Origin: CAWDZK01 sp963807005
GTDB taxonomy: Bacteria; Actinomycetota; Actinomycetes; JACCUZ01
Reading direction: 5' to 3'
Assembly (NCBI GenBank): GCA_963807005.1
Contig: CAWDZK010000006.1
Location: 434,001-498,000 of the forward strand
Length of the DNA stretch: 64,000 nt
Shown piece after piece: positions 37,654-46,431 of the stretch. How positions within the stretch are numbered: the stretch's first letter is position 1; each line of letters starts with the position of its first letter. Made by a program: the position numbers and the translations under genes. The notes beneath the pieces were generated by a model that searched no databases, had not been told where the DNA came from, and worked only from the letters and a program-made list of their open reading frames with translations.

Positions 37654-37818
37654 GGCGGTGCCTTTCGGATCGTGGGGGTTCGCCCGGTTCAACGGTCGCC
37701 TGGTGCTCCGGTTACGCTCCCGTACCGCGCCCGTGACCGGTCCGTCCCTGCCCCTGGATCCCGATCCGGCCGTTGCGACCACTCTCCGGAGCCGACCCAG
37801 ACACGCGAGGACTGACCC

Positions 37819-39006
37819 GTGGACCTCTTCGAGTACCAGGCGCGCGACCTCTTCGAGAAGCACGGCGTACCCGTGCTGGGCGGCGCGGTCGCCGAGACCC
37901 CGGAGGAGGCGCGGGCGGCGGCCGAGCGGCTGCTGCCCGAGGGCGGCGGCAAGGTGGTGGTCAAGGCCCAGGTCAAGACCGGCGGGCGGGGCAAGGCCGG
38001 TGGCGTCAAGCTCGCCTCCTCGGTCGAGGAGGCCGAGCAGGTCGCCGCGCAGATCCTCGGCATGGACATCAAGGGCCACACGGTGCACCGGGTGATGATC
38101 GCCCCGGCCGCGGCCATCGCCGAGGAGTACTACTTCTCCGTCCTGCTCGACCGGGCCAACCGCACCTACCTGGCGATGGCCTCGCGGGAGGGCGGCGTGG
38201 AGATCGAGCAGCTGGCGGTGGAGAAGCCGGAGGCGCTGGCGCGGGTCGAGGTCGACGCCCTGGAGGGCATCGACGAGGCGAAGGCCCGCGAGATCGTCGA
38301 GAAGGGCGGCTTCCCCGCCGAGCTGGCCGACGACGTGAGCGCCGCGGTGCAGCGGCTGTGGGACGTCTTCGTCGCCGAGGACGCGACGTTGGTGGAGGTC
38401 AACCCGCTGGTGAAGACCGCGGACGGCCGGGTCGTCGCCCTCGACGGCAAGGTGACCCTGGACGGCAACGCGGACTTCCGGCAGGCCGATCACGCCGGGC
38501 TCGAGGACCAGTTCACCGCGGACCCGCTCGAGGCGAAGGCGAAGGCCAAGGACCTCAACTACGTCAAGCTCGACGGCGAGGTCGGGATCATCGGCAACGG
38601 CGCCGGTCTGGTCATGTCCACGCTGGACGTCGTGGCGTACGCCGGCGAGGAGCACGGCGGCGTCAAGCCGGCCAACTTCCTCGACATCGGTGGCGGTGCG
38701 TCGGCCGAGGTGATGGCTGACGGCCTGGAGATCATCCTCGGCGACCCGGCCGTGAAGTCGGTGTTCGTCAACGTCTTCGGCGGCATCACCGCCTGCGACT
38801 CCGTCGCCAACGGCATCGTGCAGGCGTTCGCGCTGCTGCAGGAGCGCGGCGACGAGATCACCCACCCGCTGGTCGTGCGGCTGGACGGCAACAACGCCGA
38901 GGAGGGGCGGCGCATCCTCACCGACGCGGCGCTGCCGCTGCTCGAGCAGGTCGACACCATGGACGGCGCGGCGGCTCGTGCGGCCGAGCTGGCCGCGGCC
39001 AACTAG
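37819..39006 (+). CDS. sucC: Succinyl-CoA synthetase beta subunit
   Basis: 395 residues, full length. The ATP-grasp domain begins [18 protein letters not shown], with [20 protein letters not shown] binding nucleotide and VEVNPLVKT metal. The CoA-ligase domain contains [14 protein letters not shown] and NIFGGI-like [12 protein letters not shown]. With SucD it converts succinyl-CoA to succinate with substrate-level ATP or GTP formation in the TCA cycle. sucD follows after 31 bp with its own ribosome-binding site, forming the usual sucCD operon. The GTG start is followed directly by the conserved N-terminus. Confidence 0.97.
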   Translation: MDLFEYQARDLFEKHGVPVLGGAVAETPEEARAAAERLLPEGGGKVVVKAQVKTGGRGKAGGVKLASSVEEAEQVAAQILGMDIKGHTVHRVMIAPAAAIAEEYYFSVLLDRANRTYLAMASREGGVEIEQLAVEKPEALARVEVDALEGIDEAKAREIVEKGGFPAELADDVSAAVQRLWDVFVAEDATLVEVNPLVKTADGRVVALDGKVTLDGNADFRQADHAGLEDQFTADPLEAKAKAKDLNYVKLDGEVGIIGNGAGLVMSTLDVVAYAGEEHGGVKPANFLDIGGGASAEVMADGLEIILGDPAVKSVFVNVFGGITACDSVANGIVQAFALLQERGDEITHPLVVRLDGNNAEEGRRILTDAALPLLEQVDTMDGAAARAAELAAAN

Positions 39007-39037
39007 ACGGCGACGTAAGGGACGAGGGACTACAGAC

Positions 39038-39922
39038 ATGGCCATCTGGCTGACCGAGAACTCCAGGATCATCGTCCAGGGCATCACCGGCTCCGAGGGC
39101 ACCAAGCACACGCGGCGGATGGTTGCCTCCGGTGCGCAGGTCGTCGGCGGCGTGAACCCGCGCAAGGCCGGCAGCACCGTCGACGTCGAGGGTGTCTCGG
39201 TGCCGGTCCTCGCCTCGGTGTCGGAGGCGATGAAGGAGACCGACGCCGACGTGTCGGTCGTCTTCGTGCCGCCGGCGTTCGCGAAGGACGCCGTCGTCGA
39301 GGCGGTCGACGCCGGCATCCCGCTGTGCGTCGTCATCACCGAGGGCATCCCGGTGCACGACTCGGCCGCGTTCTACCGGCACGCCGTGAACTCGGGGACG
39401 ACCCGGATCATCGGGCCGAACTGCCCCGGCCTGATCAGCCCCGGGAAGTCCAACGCCGGCATCATCCCGGCCGACATCACCAAGGCGGGGCGGATCGGCC
39501 TGGTGTCCAAGTCCGGCACGCTGACCTACCAGATGATGTACGAGCTGCGGGACATCGGCTTCTCCACCTGCGTCGGCATCGGCGGCGACCCGGTCATCGG
39601 CACCACCCACATCGACTGCCTCGAGGCCTTCGAGGCCGACCCGGAGACCGACGCGATCGCGATGATCGGCGAGATCGGCGGCGACGCCGAGGAGCGCGCG
39701 GCGGCGTACATCAAGGACCACGTCACGAAGCCGGTCGTCGGCTACGTCGCCGGCTTCACCGCGCCCGAGGGCAAGACGATGGGCCACGCGGGGGCGATCG
39801 TGTCCGGCTCGTCCGGCACCGCGCAGGCGAAGCAGGACGCGCTCGAGGCGGTCGGGGTCAAGGTGGGCAGGACGCCGTCCGAGACCGCCGGCCTGATGCG
39901 GGAGCTCATGACCTCCCGCTGA
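39038..39922 (+). CDS. sucD: Succinyl-CoA synthetase alpha subunit
   Basis: 294 residues. The CoA-binding Rossmann domain shows [17 protein letters not shown] and GGVNPRKAG; the ligase domain has [19 protein letters not shown]. The active-site histidine that is phosphorylated during catalysis is His250 in [10 protein letters not shown], with the Glu of the EIGG motif preserved. The ATG follows GGGACGAGGGAC and lies 31 bp after sucC. It ends 16 bp from the convergent hypothetical gene on the minus strand. Confidence 0.97.
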   Translation: MAIWLTENSRIIVQGITGSEGTKHTRRMVASGAQVVGGVNPRKAGSTVDVEGVSVPVLASVSEAMKETDADVSVVFVPPAFAKDAVVEAVDAGIPLCVVITEGIPVHDSAAFYRHAVNSGTTRIIGPNCPGLISPGKSNAGIIPADITKAGRIGLVSKSGTLTYQMMYELRDIGFSTCVGIGGDPVIGTTHIDCLEAFEADPETDAIAMIGEIGGDAEERAAAYIKDHVTKPVVGYVAGFTAPEGKTMGHAGAIVSGSSGTAQAKQDALEAVGVKVGRTPSETAGLMRELMTSR

Positions 39923-39938
39923 CCCCGCCCGCCTGCCG

Positions 39939-41288
39939 TCAGCCGCAGCTCTGCACCAGCGCGCACACCCGTCCGACGTCGGCCGTCGCGGCCCGGACGG
40001 CCGCTCCGGTCAGTGGGTCCGGCTGGCCCGGGAGCCCGCCGCGGTACTCGACGCGGAGGTAGACGGCGTTGCCGACGCGTACCGCAGCCGCCCGTGCGGT
40101 ACCGCTCACGGGCCGCCCGTCCAGGCGGTACCGGCCGACGGCCAGCAGCCCCTGGCTGCCCAGCGCCAGCGGCCGGGAGGTCCACAGCTCGTCGGTGCCC
40201 GCACCGCTGCCGGGCCGGCCGAGCGCGCAGCCCATGACGGTGGAGCGGAACCCGGCCCAGGCCCGAGTGGCTGTCCTGGCATCGGCGAAGAGGGCCAGCT
40301 GCAGCACCTGGACACCGGTCGTCTCGCTCCGGCGGGTCACCGTCAGCATCGTCGACGGCAGGGTGCCGACCGCCGTCGTCGTGCCGGGGCAGGCACCGAG
40401 CTCCCAGGCGGTACGCCGGCCGCGCTGCCTGCTGGTCTGCCCTGTAGCGGTGCGCGCAGCCGGGCCGTGCTCCTCGCCGAACCGGAAGCCGGCCGGGATC
40501 CGGGTGACGGCGGCGGTGGCGACCGGCGGTCCGGCGCCCGTGTCGACCGGGAGGCCGGTGCGCAGGCGCGCGACGGCACGAGCGGCCAGCGCAGCGATGG
40601 GGGCGGCCTCGGCCGGGGCACCCTTTCCGGGATGCCGCACGACCTGGCTCACCACCGCCCCGACCCGGATCACGGCGACTGCGGCCCCGGAGCCGCCCGC
40701 GGAGACCGTCTGGAACACGGTCATGTCGCTCAGCGACGGGGTGGAGCGTCGCGGCGGCGCGACGTAGGCATCGGGACAGCTGCGCAGCGCCTGCACCTGG
40801 TCGGCATAGAGCCGTTCGGCCGCGACGGTGTCGAGGCCCACCAGGACGCGCTGCGCGACGCCGGCTCCGGCCGCACCCGCGAGCGTGCGGGTGGCGGCGA
40901 CGGCGCCACCGCGACGGACGTCGCAGCGGTGCAACCGTGGGGACGACACGGAGTCCCGCACCGACGCGCCCCTCCGCGCCGTGCCGTGGTCGTAGACGTC
41001 CGAGGGTCGCAGCAAGGCAGCGGCCAGCAGGGTGCTCGCGGGACCGGCCGCCGCCATGGCCGGCCGGTCCGCGGTCACGGTCGGCTGAGGAGTCGGGGTT
41101 CCGGCCGGGCTGCCGCCCCTCAGGAGGGACGAGCCGCCGCCCAGGCCGGCCACGGCGATCGCCGTCACGATGGCCAGACCGGCACCCAGGCGCGGGCGCC
41201 GGGGAAACCGGCGCAACCAGCCCGGCGTCGTCGGCGCCGGCCTCGAGCTGTCCCGCGACTGCAGGACGTCGCGCGCATCTCCGGGCAT
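39939..41288 (-). CDS. Membrane-anchored extracytoplasmic protein of ECF-sigma cluster, function unknown
   Basis: 449 residues from ATG 41288 (RBS GAGGTGA). A short cytoplasmic N-terminus rich in Pro/Arg (about 1-35), one transmembrane helix (GAGLAIVTAIAVAGL, about 36-52), then a large external domain with three or four Cys (RLHRCDV, LRSCPDAYV, LGACPGTT, GCALG) that could form disulfides, and a final SCG. No known enzymatic motif is visible. It is the third gene of an operon-like row after an ECF sigma factor and a single-pass protein, so it is probably a surface sensor or a target of that sigma system. It was likely inserted between sucD and DUF6350. Confidence 0.65.
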   Translation of the reverse strand: MPGDARDVLQSRDSSRPAPTTPGWLRRFPRRPRLGAGLAIVTAIAVAGLGGGSSLLRGGSPAGTPTPQPTVTADRPAMAAAGPASTLLAAALLRPSDVYDHGTARRGASVRDSVSSPRLHRCDVRRGGAVAATRTLAGAAGAGVAQRVLVGLDTVAAERLYADQVQALRSCPDAYVAPPRRSTPSLSDMTVFQTVSAGGSGAAVAVIRVGAVVSQVVRHPGKGAPAEAAPIAALAARAVARLRTGLPVDTGAGPPVATAAVTRIPAGFRFGEEHGPAARTATGQTSRQRGRRTAWELGACPGTTTAVGTLPSTMLTVTRRSETTGVQVLQLALFADARTATRAWAGFRSTVMGCALGRPGSGAGTDELWTSRPLALGSQGLLAVGRYRLDGRPVSGTARAAAVRVGNAVYLRVEYRGGLPGQPDPLTGAAVRAATADVGRVCALVQSCG

Positions 41289-41341
41289 CGTCACCTCGGG
41301 TCCAGTGTGCGCGCGCCGCACCGTGCCGGAACGTCGAGGGG

Positions 41342-42136
41342 TCAGCCGACGGCGCGGTCCAGCGCAGCGGTGAGACGGTCGGCGTCCCAGACCCAGTCGA
41401 CCTCCGCCACCGGGCCGGCCCGCCACTGGAGCACGACGACCACGTTCGCCGACCGGGCGATCCCGAGCTCGTAGTAGCTGATCTCGGACGCCCGCACCGG
41501 GGTAGCCGTCCGGGACGCGTGCACGGCCTCGTCGCCCACGGTCGGGAGGACCACCTCGGGCCCGCGGTCCACCACCGTGTCCTGCGACGGGTCACCGGGA
41601 TCGCAGGTGGCGAAGGCCGAGGTCAGCGCCTGGACCCCCGCCCGGGCGCGAGCCGTGTCGGAGAACCGGAGGACGTGCTCGATGGCGACCGCCTCGAGGT
41701 CGCCGTACAGGAGCCGGCTCCGCGACTCGAGCGCCCCGAGGGTGCCGGGGTCCGGGACGCAGAGCGACGGCAGCTGGTCTGACGGCACGGGGTCGGGGTT
41801 CACCCTCCAGGCGTCGTACGGGCCGACGGGGCCGAGGTCCTCCGGGAGGAACTGTGGCGAGGCAGCGAGCGCCAGCGGCTCCTCGACCGCGGTGCTGGCG
41901 GTCGGGCGGTTGGTGGCAGGCGGCGCGTCGGCGCGGTCGAAGCCACCGGTGCCGCCGAGGACACCGGCTGCACCGGCGACCAGGGCGACGACCGCAAGCG
42001 CTCCGCCGACCGCCTGCCGGCGGGTGCGCTGGTCGCCGCGGCGGCGCACGGCCCGGGAGTCGGCCAGCGGGTTGCGCTCGAGGTCCGAGCGCAGTGCGTC
42101 CAGCGTCATGGTCAGCTTGTCGTGGTTCTCAGACAT
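41342..42136 (-). CDS. Single-pass membrane protein, probable partner (anti-sigma-like) of the ECF sigma factor
   Basis: 264 residues: cytoplasmic N-terminus (about 1-44), one transmembrane helix (AVGGALAVVALVAGAAGVLGG, about 45-65) and an external domain of about 200 residues that resembles in layout the product of the next gene (two Cys, LPSLCVP and FATCDPG). The start overlaps the sigma-factor stop by 8 bp, which is the typical coupling of sigma and anti-sigma genes. The zinc-binding HxxxCxxC anti-sigma motif is absent from the N-terminal segment, so an anti-sigma role is inferred from position and topology only. Confidence 0.6.
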   Translation of the reverse strand: MSENHDKLTMTLDALRSDLERNPLADSRAVRRRGDQRTRRQAVGGALAVVALVAGAAGVLGGTGGFDRADAPPATNRPTASTAVEEPLALAASPQFLPEDLGPVGPYDAWRVNPDPVPSDQLPSLCVPDPGTLGALESRSRLLYGDLEAVAIEHVLRFSDTARARAGVQALTSAFATCDPGDPSQDTVVDRGPEVVLPTVGDEAVHASRTATPVRASEISYYELGIARSANVVVVLQWRAGPVAEVDWVWDADRLTAALDRAVG

Positions 42137-42632
42137 GGGGGCTCACCTCCGTGAGCGAGTGGTCGGCGAGCAGCTCGGCGAGGGCGGCCCGGCCGCGCGA
42201 CAGACGCGCCTTGACCGTGCCCTCGGGCGCTCCCACCTCGTGGGCGACCTCGGCGACCGACAGGCCGGCGAGGTGGTGCAGGACGATGGCCCGGCGCTGC
42301 GCGTCCGGGATCTGCCGGAGGGCCGCGACGAGGGCGACGTTGTCGACGCTCGGCTCGGGCGTGGGCTCGGCCGGGCCGTGGCGCAGCATCGCGGTGACGC
42401 CGTTCTTGGCCTTGCGCCACCGGCTGGCGGCCAGCCGCCAGGCGACGGTGCGGACCCAGGCCTCCGGGTCGTCGTACGTCTCGACGGTCGACCAGCGCTG
42501 CCAGGCCCGGGCGTACGCCTCCTGGGTGAGCTCCTGCGCGTCGGCGAGGTTGCTCGTCATGGCGTACATCTGGTGCTGGACCCGCCGGTGGGTGGCGGCG
42601 TAGAAGGCGTCGAACCCGGTCGAGTCCCTCAC
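42129..42632 (-). CDS. SigE-family ECF RNA polymerase sigma factor
   Basis: 167 residues from GTG 42632, which has GGAGGGAGGG 4-5 nt upstream. Region 2 (FDAFYAATHRRVQHQMYAMTSN and DAQELTQEAYARAWQRW) and region 4 (LRQIPDAQRRAIVLHHLAGLSVAEVAHEVGAPEGTVKARLSRGRAAL) are both present and linked by a short spacer, as in actinobacterial SigE-family ECF factors. It directs RNA polymerase to a small regulon under stress, probably including its own operon. It is followed with 8-bp overlap by a single-pass membrane protein. A 7-bp inverted repeat upstream (42679-42711) may belong to its promoter. Confidence 0.9.
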   Translation of the reverse strand: MRDSTGFDAFYAATHRRVQHQMYAMTSNLADAQELTQEAYARAWQRWSTVETYDDPEAWVRTVAWRLAASRWRKAKNGVTAMLRHGPAEPTPEPSVDNVALVAALRQIPDAQRRAIVLHHLAGLSVAEVAHEVGAPEGTVKARLSRGRAALAELLADHSLTEVSPHV

Positions 42633-42678
42633 CGCGCCCTCCCTCCGATCGCGTCCGGGCACCGGACCACCGGTGCGC

Positions 42679-42711
42679 TGTCACGAAGGATCACTCGCGA
42701 GCAGCGTGACA
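42679..42711. promoter_or_regulatory. Inverted repeat in the sigma-factor / DUF6350 intergenic region
   Basis: TGTCACG (42679-42685) and CGTGACA (42705-42711) are perfect inverse copies, 19 nt apart. On the minus strand a GCAACC box, similar to ECF -35 elements, directly abuts the repeat. The 176-bp region also holds a TGCCGGG/CCCGGCA hairpin (42769-42789) close to the DUF6350 start. Confidence 0.4.
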
Positions 42712-42808
42712 GGTTGCATCCCGGCGCGGAACTCTCGCGGACCCGGCGACCCGCCGAGGAGCCGCGGGTGCCGGGCCGCGCGCCCGGCAGCGGAGACGAT
42801 GGACCGCG

Positions 42809-44041
42809 ATGACCGAGCTCCTGTCCCGTCCGTCCCGGCCGTCCCGCCCGCCGGGGGGAGCCGGTCGCGTCGCGGGCACCCGGAAGCGGGCGGCCGCCGG
42901 CCCGGCGCCGACGACCCGGTCGCTCACGGTCGCCGGGATCGCGGTCGCGCTGCGCTGCGCCGGCCTCGGCGTGCTGGCCGTCATGGTCGTCGTCCTGGTC
43001 GCCTGGGCCACCGCTGCGGACAGCGGCGCGGGCGCCACCGACGCCGTGGTCACCGCGCTCATGGCCTGGCTGGTCGGGCACCACGCCCACCTCGCCGTCC
43101 CGGGGGGAGAGCTCGCTCTCGTCCCGCTGGGTCTGACAGCGCTCCCGGTCGCGCTGCTGCACGCCGCAACGGTGCGGGCCGGCCGGGCCGCCGCGGTGCG
43201 GGGCCGGTCGGCAGTGCTGGCGCTGACCGCCTCCGCCACCGCCGCCTACGCCGTTCTCGCCACCTTCGTCGCCCTGGTGGCCCGCACCGCCGAGGTGCAG
43301 GCGCTGCCGGTCAGTGCCTTCGTCGGCGCGGCCGGTGTGGCGCTGCTCGGCGCCGGCACCGGTGCGGTCCGCGCGACCGGCACCTGGTCCGGGGTCTCCC
43401 GACGGCTGCACCCGCTGGTCCGGGCCGCCCTGCCGGCGGCCGCGGGTGCGCTGGCGGTGCTCCTCGCAGGTGGTGCGGTGCTGGCCGGCGCGGCCCTGCT
43501 GACCCACCGTGAGCGGGCGGCGGGCCTCGCCGACGGGATGGCTGCCGGCGCGGGGGGAGTCCTGCTCCTGGGCCTGCTCTGCCTGCTCTACGTCCCCACC
43601 GCGGTGGTCTGGGGCACGGCGTACGTCGCCGGGCCGGGGTTCGCCGTCGGCGTCGGCACCACGGTGTCGCCGTACGGCGTCGACCTCGGGGCGGTGCCCG
43701 CGATGCCGCTGCTCGCCGCGCTGCCGCAGGAGCCGGGTCCGGCCTGGGGCACCCTCGTCCTGCTGGTGCCGGTGGCCGCCGGCGCTCTGGCCGGCCTGCT
43801 CGCGCACCGCTCCCGGGCGGTCAGCGCCGACGGGTGGCGCCCGCTCGCCGAGGTCGTCGGCATGGTCGGCGGTCTGGTCGCTGCCGCCATGGCCGTGCTG
43901 GCGCTGCTCGCCTCGGGCCCGGGCGGGCCCGGTCGGCTGGCGGAGACCGGCCCGCAGTGGTGGGTCGTGGCCCCGGTCGCCGGGCTCGAGATCGCCGTCG
44001 TCGCGGCCCTGACCGTGTTCCTCCTGCGTCGCCGGGCCTGA
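42809..44041 (+). CDS. DUF6350 family polytopic membrane protein
   Basis: 410 residues with a basic, proline-rich N-terminus (about 1-40) and roughly nine or ten hydrophobic helices. The family hallmark GPGFAVGVGTTVSPYGVDLGAVPAMPLLAALP lies near residue 275. DUF6350 proteins are encoded between sucD and purN in many actinobacteria, as here; their role is unknown. A GACGAT hexamer 8 nt before the ATG suggests a leaderless start. purN follows after 58 bp. Confidence 0.8.
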   Translation: MTELLSRPSRPSRPPGGAGRVAGTRKRAAAGPAPTTRSLTVAGIAVALRCAGLGVLAVMVVVLVAWATAADSGAGATDAVVTALMAWLVGHHAHLAVPGGELALVPLGLTALPVALLHAATVRAGRAAAVRGRSAVLALTASATAAYAVLATFVALVARTAEVQALPVSAFVGAAGVALLGAGTGAVRATGTWSGVSRRLHPLVRAALPAAAGALAVLLAGGAVLAGAALLTHRERAAGLADGMAAGAGGVLLLGLLCLLYVPTAVVWGTAYVAGPGFAVGVGTTVSPYGVDLGAVPAMPLLAALPQEPGPAWGTLVLLVPVAAGALAGLLAHRSRAVSADGWRPLAEVVGMVGGLVAAAMAVLALLASGPGGPGRLAETGPQWWVVAPVAGLEIAVVAALTVFLLRRRA

Positions 44042-44086
44042 CCTCCGGCCGGTGGGACGCGGCGTAGGAGGGTGCCGAGCCGCCAG

Positions 44087-44099
44087 TAGGGTCGGTCGC
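44087..44099 (+). promoter_or_regulatory. -10 box for leaderless purN-purH mRNA
   Basis: TAGGGT (44087-44092) lies 7 nt before the purN GTG and no ribosome-binding site is seen. Confidence 0.5.
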
Positions 44100-44717
44100 G
44101 TGCACTTCGGGCCCGGACCGCGCGTGGTGGTGCTGGCCTCGGGCGGCGGGTCCACGCTGCAGGCGCTGCTGGACGCAGTGGCCGACCCCGGCTACGGCGT
44201 GCAGCTGGTCGCGGTCGGTGCCGACCGGCCCGGTGCCGGCGCGCTCGACCGGGCAGCGGCGGCCGGCGTCCCGACGTTCGTGTGCCCCGTCGCCGACCAT
44301 CCCGACCGTGCAACCTGGGACTCGGCCCTCGCCGAGACGGTCGGCGGCTACCGGCCGGACCTGGTCGTGTCGGCCGGCTTCATGCGGCTGCTCGGGCCGG
44401 CGTTCCTGGACCGCTTCGGCGGCCGGGTGGTCAACAGCCATCCGGCGCTGCTGCCGTCGTTCCCCGGCATGCACGGCCCGCGGGACGCGCTGGAGCACGG
44501 CGTCAAGATCACCGGAGCCACCCTGTTCGTCGTCGACGCCGGCGTCGACTCCGGCGCCATCATCGCCCAGCGCGCGGTGGACGTGCGCGACGACGACGAC
44601 GAGGGGTCGCTGCACGAGCGCATCAAGGTCGAGGAGCGGATCCTGCTCGTCGACGTCGTCGGCCGGATGGCCCGATCGGGCTGGACGGTCACCGGACGGA
44701 AGGTCACGGTCCCGTGA
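44100..44717 (+). CDS. purN: Phosphoribosylglycinamide formyltransferase 1
   Basis: 205 residues. The N-terminal [19 protein letters not shown] is the phosphate-binding loop. [16 protein letters not shown] and the catalytic Asn-His-Asp set are present: [15 protein letters not shown] and [13 protein letters not shown]. The enzyme formylates GAR with 10-formyl-tetrahydrofolate in step 3 of purine synthesis; the formyl donor pool depends on FolD, encoded 4.2 kb downstream. The stop overlaps the purH start by 4 nt (GTGA), the conserved purNH arrangement. A -10 hexamer 7 nt upstream indicates a leaderless transcript. Confidence 0.95.
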   Translation: MHFGPGPRVVVLASGGGSTLQALLDAVADPGYGVQLVAVGADRPGAGALDRAAAAGVPTFVCPVADHPDRATWDSALAETVGGYRPDLVVSAGFMRLLGPAFLDRFGGRVVNSHPALLPSFPGMHGPRDALEHGVKITGATLFVVDAGVDSGAIIAQRAVDVRDDDDEGSLHERIKVEERILLVDVVGRMARSGWTVTGRKVTVP

Positions 44718-46285
44718 ACGCAGCCTCAGTCGGCGATGTCGTGCCGGTGCGCCGCGCGCTCCTCAGCGTCTACGACAAGACCGGGCTGGTGGAGCTCGCC
44801 GCGGGTCTGCACGCCGCCGGCGTCGCGCTGGTGTCCACCGGCTCGACGGCGGCCCGGATCGCCGAGACGGGCGTCCCGGTCACCGCGGTGGAGGACCTCA
44901 CCGGCTTCCCCGAGTGCCTGGACGGCCGGGTGAAGACGCTGCACCCCTTCGTGCACGCCGGGATCCTGGCCGACCGTCGTAGGCCCGACCACGTGCGCCA
45001 GCTGGACGAGCTGGGGGTCGAGCCGTTCGACCTCGTCGTGTGCAACCTGTACCCGTTCCGGGAGACCGTCGCCTCCGGCGCCGGGAGCGACGAGGTCGTC
45101 GAGCAGATCGACATCGGCGGCCCGTCGATGGTCCGGGCCGCCGCCAAGAACCACCCCAGCGTCGCCGTGGTCGTCGACCCCTTGGCGTACGGCGACGTGC
45201 TCGAGGCGGTCCGGTCCGGCGGCTTCGACCTGGCCGCCCGGAGGCGGCTGGCCGCCCGGGCTTTCGCGCACACCGCGGCGTACGACACGGCCGTGGCCGG
45301 CTGGTGCGCCCGGGAGCTGGCGGCCGACGAGTCGTGGTGGCCGGCGTACGCCGGCCTCGCCCTGGAGCGCGCCGACGTGCTGCGGTACGGCGAGAACCCG
45401 CACCAGAAGGGCGCGCTCTACGTCGACCTCGAGGCGGCACCCGGGATCGCGCAGGGGACCGTCCTGCACGGCAAGGCGATGTCGTACAACAACTACGTGG
45501 ACGCCGACGCCGCGCTGCGCACGGCGTTCGACTTCGACCAGCCCGCGGTCGCGATCGTCAAGCACGCCAACCCGTGCGGGGTCGCGGTCGGCGCGGATGT
45601 CGCCGATGCGCACCGCCGGGCGCATGCCTGCGACCCCGTATCGGCGTTCGGCGGCGTCATCGCCACCAACCGGCCGGTGACCCTCGCGATGGCAGAGCAG
45701 GTCGCGGAGGTCTTCACCGAGGTGGTGGTGGCGCCGGCCTTCGACCACGACGCGTTCGCCCTGCTGGCCCGGAAGAAGAACGTCCGGCTGCTCGAGCTGC
45801 CGGACGGCTACCGTCGCGACAACGTCGAGCTGCGGCAGGTCTCCGGCGGCGTGCTGGTGCAGACCCGGGACCGGGTCGACGCCGACGGCGACGACCCGAA
45901 GACGTGGACCCTGGCGGCAGGGGAGGCGGCGGACGACGCCACGCTGGCGGACCTGGCGTTCGCGTGGCGGGCCTGCCGCGCGGTGAAGTCCAACGCCGTC
46001 CTGCTCGCGTCGGGCGGTGCCACCGTGGGCGTGGGGATGGGGCAGGTGAACCGGGTCGACTCGGCCCGGCTCGCCGTGTCACGCGCCGGCGACCGGGCCA
46101 CCGGGTCGGTGGCCGCCTCGGACGCCTTCTTCCCCTTCGCCGACGGGCTGGCGGTGCTGCTGGAGGCCGGGGTCCGGGCGGTCGTGCAGCCCGGCGGGTC
46201 GGTGCGCGACGAGGAGGTCGTCGCCGCCGCGGCCGCGGCCGGCGTGACGATGTACCTCACCGGCGTGCGGCACTTCGCCCACTGA
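44714..46285 (+). CDS. purH: Bifunctional AICAR formyltransferase / IMP cyclohydrolase
   Basis: 523 residues. The N-terminal IMP cyclohydrolase domain (1-200) has [20 protein letters not shown] and GRVKTLHP. The C-terminal AICAR transformylase domain has [18 protein letters not shown] (catalytic Lys-His) and [11 protein letters not shown]. It performs the last two steps to IMP, feeding GuaB/GuaA encoded upstream. Translation is coupled to purN by a 4-nt overlap. A 146-bp gap follows before the PAS-GGDEF gene. Confidence 0.97.
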   Translation: MNAASVGDVVPVRRALLSVYDKTGLVELAAGLHAAGVALVSTGSTAARIAETGVPVTAVEDLTGFPECLDGRVKTLHPFVHAGILADRRRPDHVRQLDELGVEPFDLVVCNLYPFRETVASGAGSDEVVEQIDIGGPSMVRAAAKNHPSVAVVVDPLAYGDVLEAVRSGGFDLAARRRLAARAFAHTAAYDTAVAGWCARELAADESWWPAYAGLALERADVLRYGENPHQKGALYVDLEAAPGIAQGTVLHGKAMSYNNYVDADAALRTAFDFDQPAVAIVKHANPCGVAVGADVADAHRRAHACDPVSAFGGVIATNRPVTLAMAEQVAEVFTEVVVAPAFDHDAFALLARKKNVRLLELPDGYRRDNVELRQVSGGVLVQTRDRVDADGDDPKTWTLAAGEAADDATLADLAFAWRACRAVKSNAVLLASGGATVGVGMGQVNRVDSARLAVSRAGDRATGSVAASDAFFPFADGLAVLLEAGVRAVVQPGGSVRDEEVVAAAAAAGVTMYLTGVRHFAH

Positions 46286-46431
46286 GGACCCGGTTCGTCC
46301 CTCTCGTCCCTCGCGCCCCTCTGGTCACAGCGGCAAAGTCTCGGTCAAGGCGTTCGGGTGACGCTGCTTCCTCACGGCCGGTCTGCCGAAGAGGACAGCA
46401 CAGGCCCCCGCACGGCCGGTGGAGGAGATCG

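Noticed and set aside
35818..39348. A 1176-residue minus-strand open frame covering sucC and sucD
   Set aside because: The upstream half is an antisense shadow of sucC/sucD created by high GC codon use. Only the part from GTG 37653 encodes a signal peptide and S15-like enzyme.
45040..46431. N-terminal extension of the PAS-GGDEF protein to 1302 residues
   Set aside because: This part is the other reading frame of purH and is Arg/Gly-rich nonsense; the ATG at 46432 with GGAGGAG gives a proper membrane-helix N-terminus.
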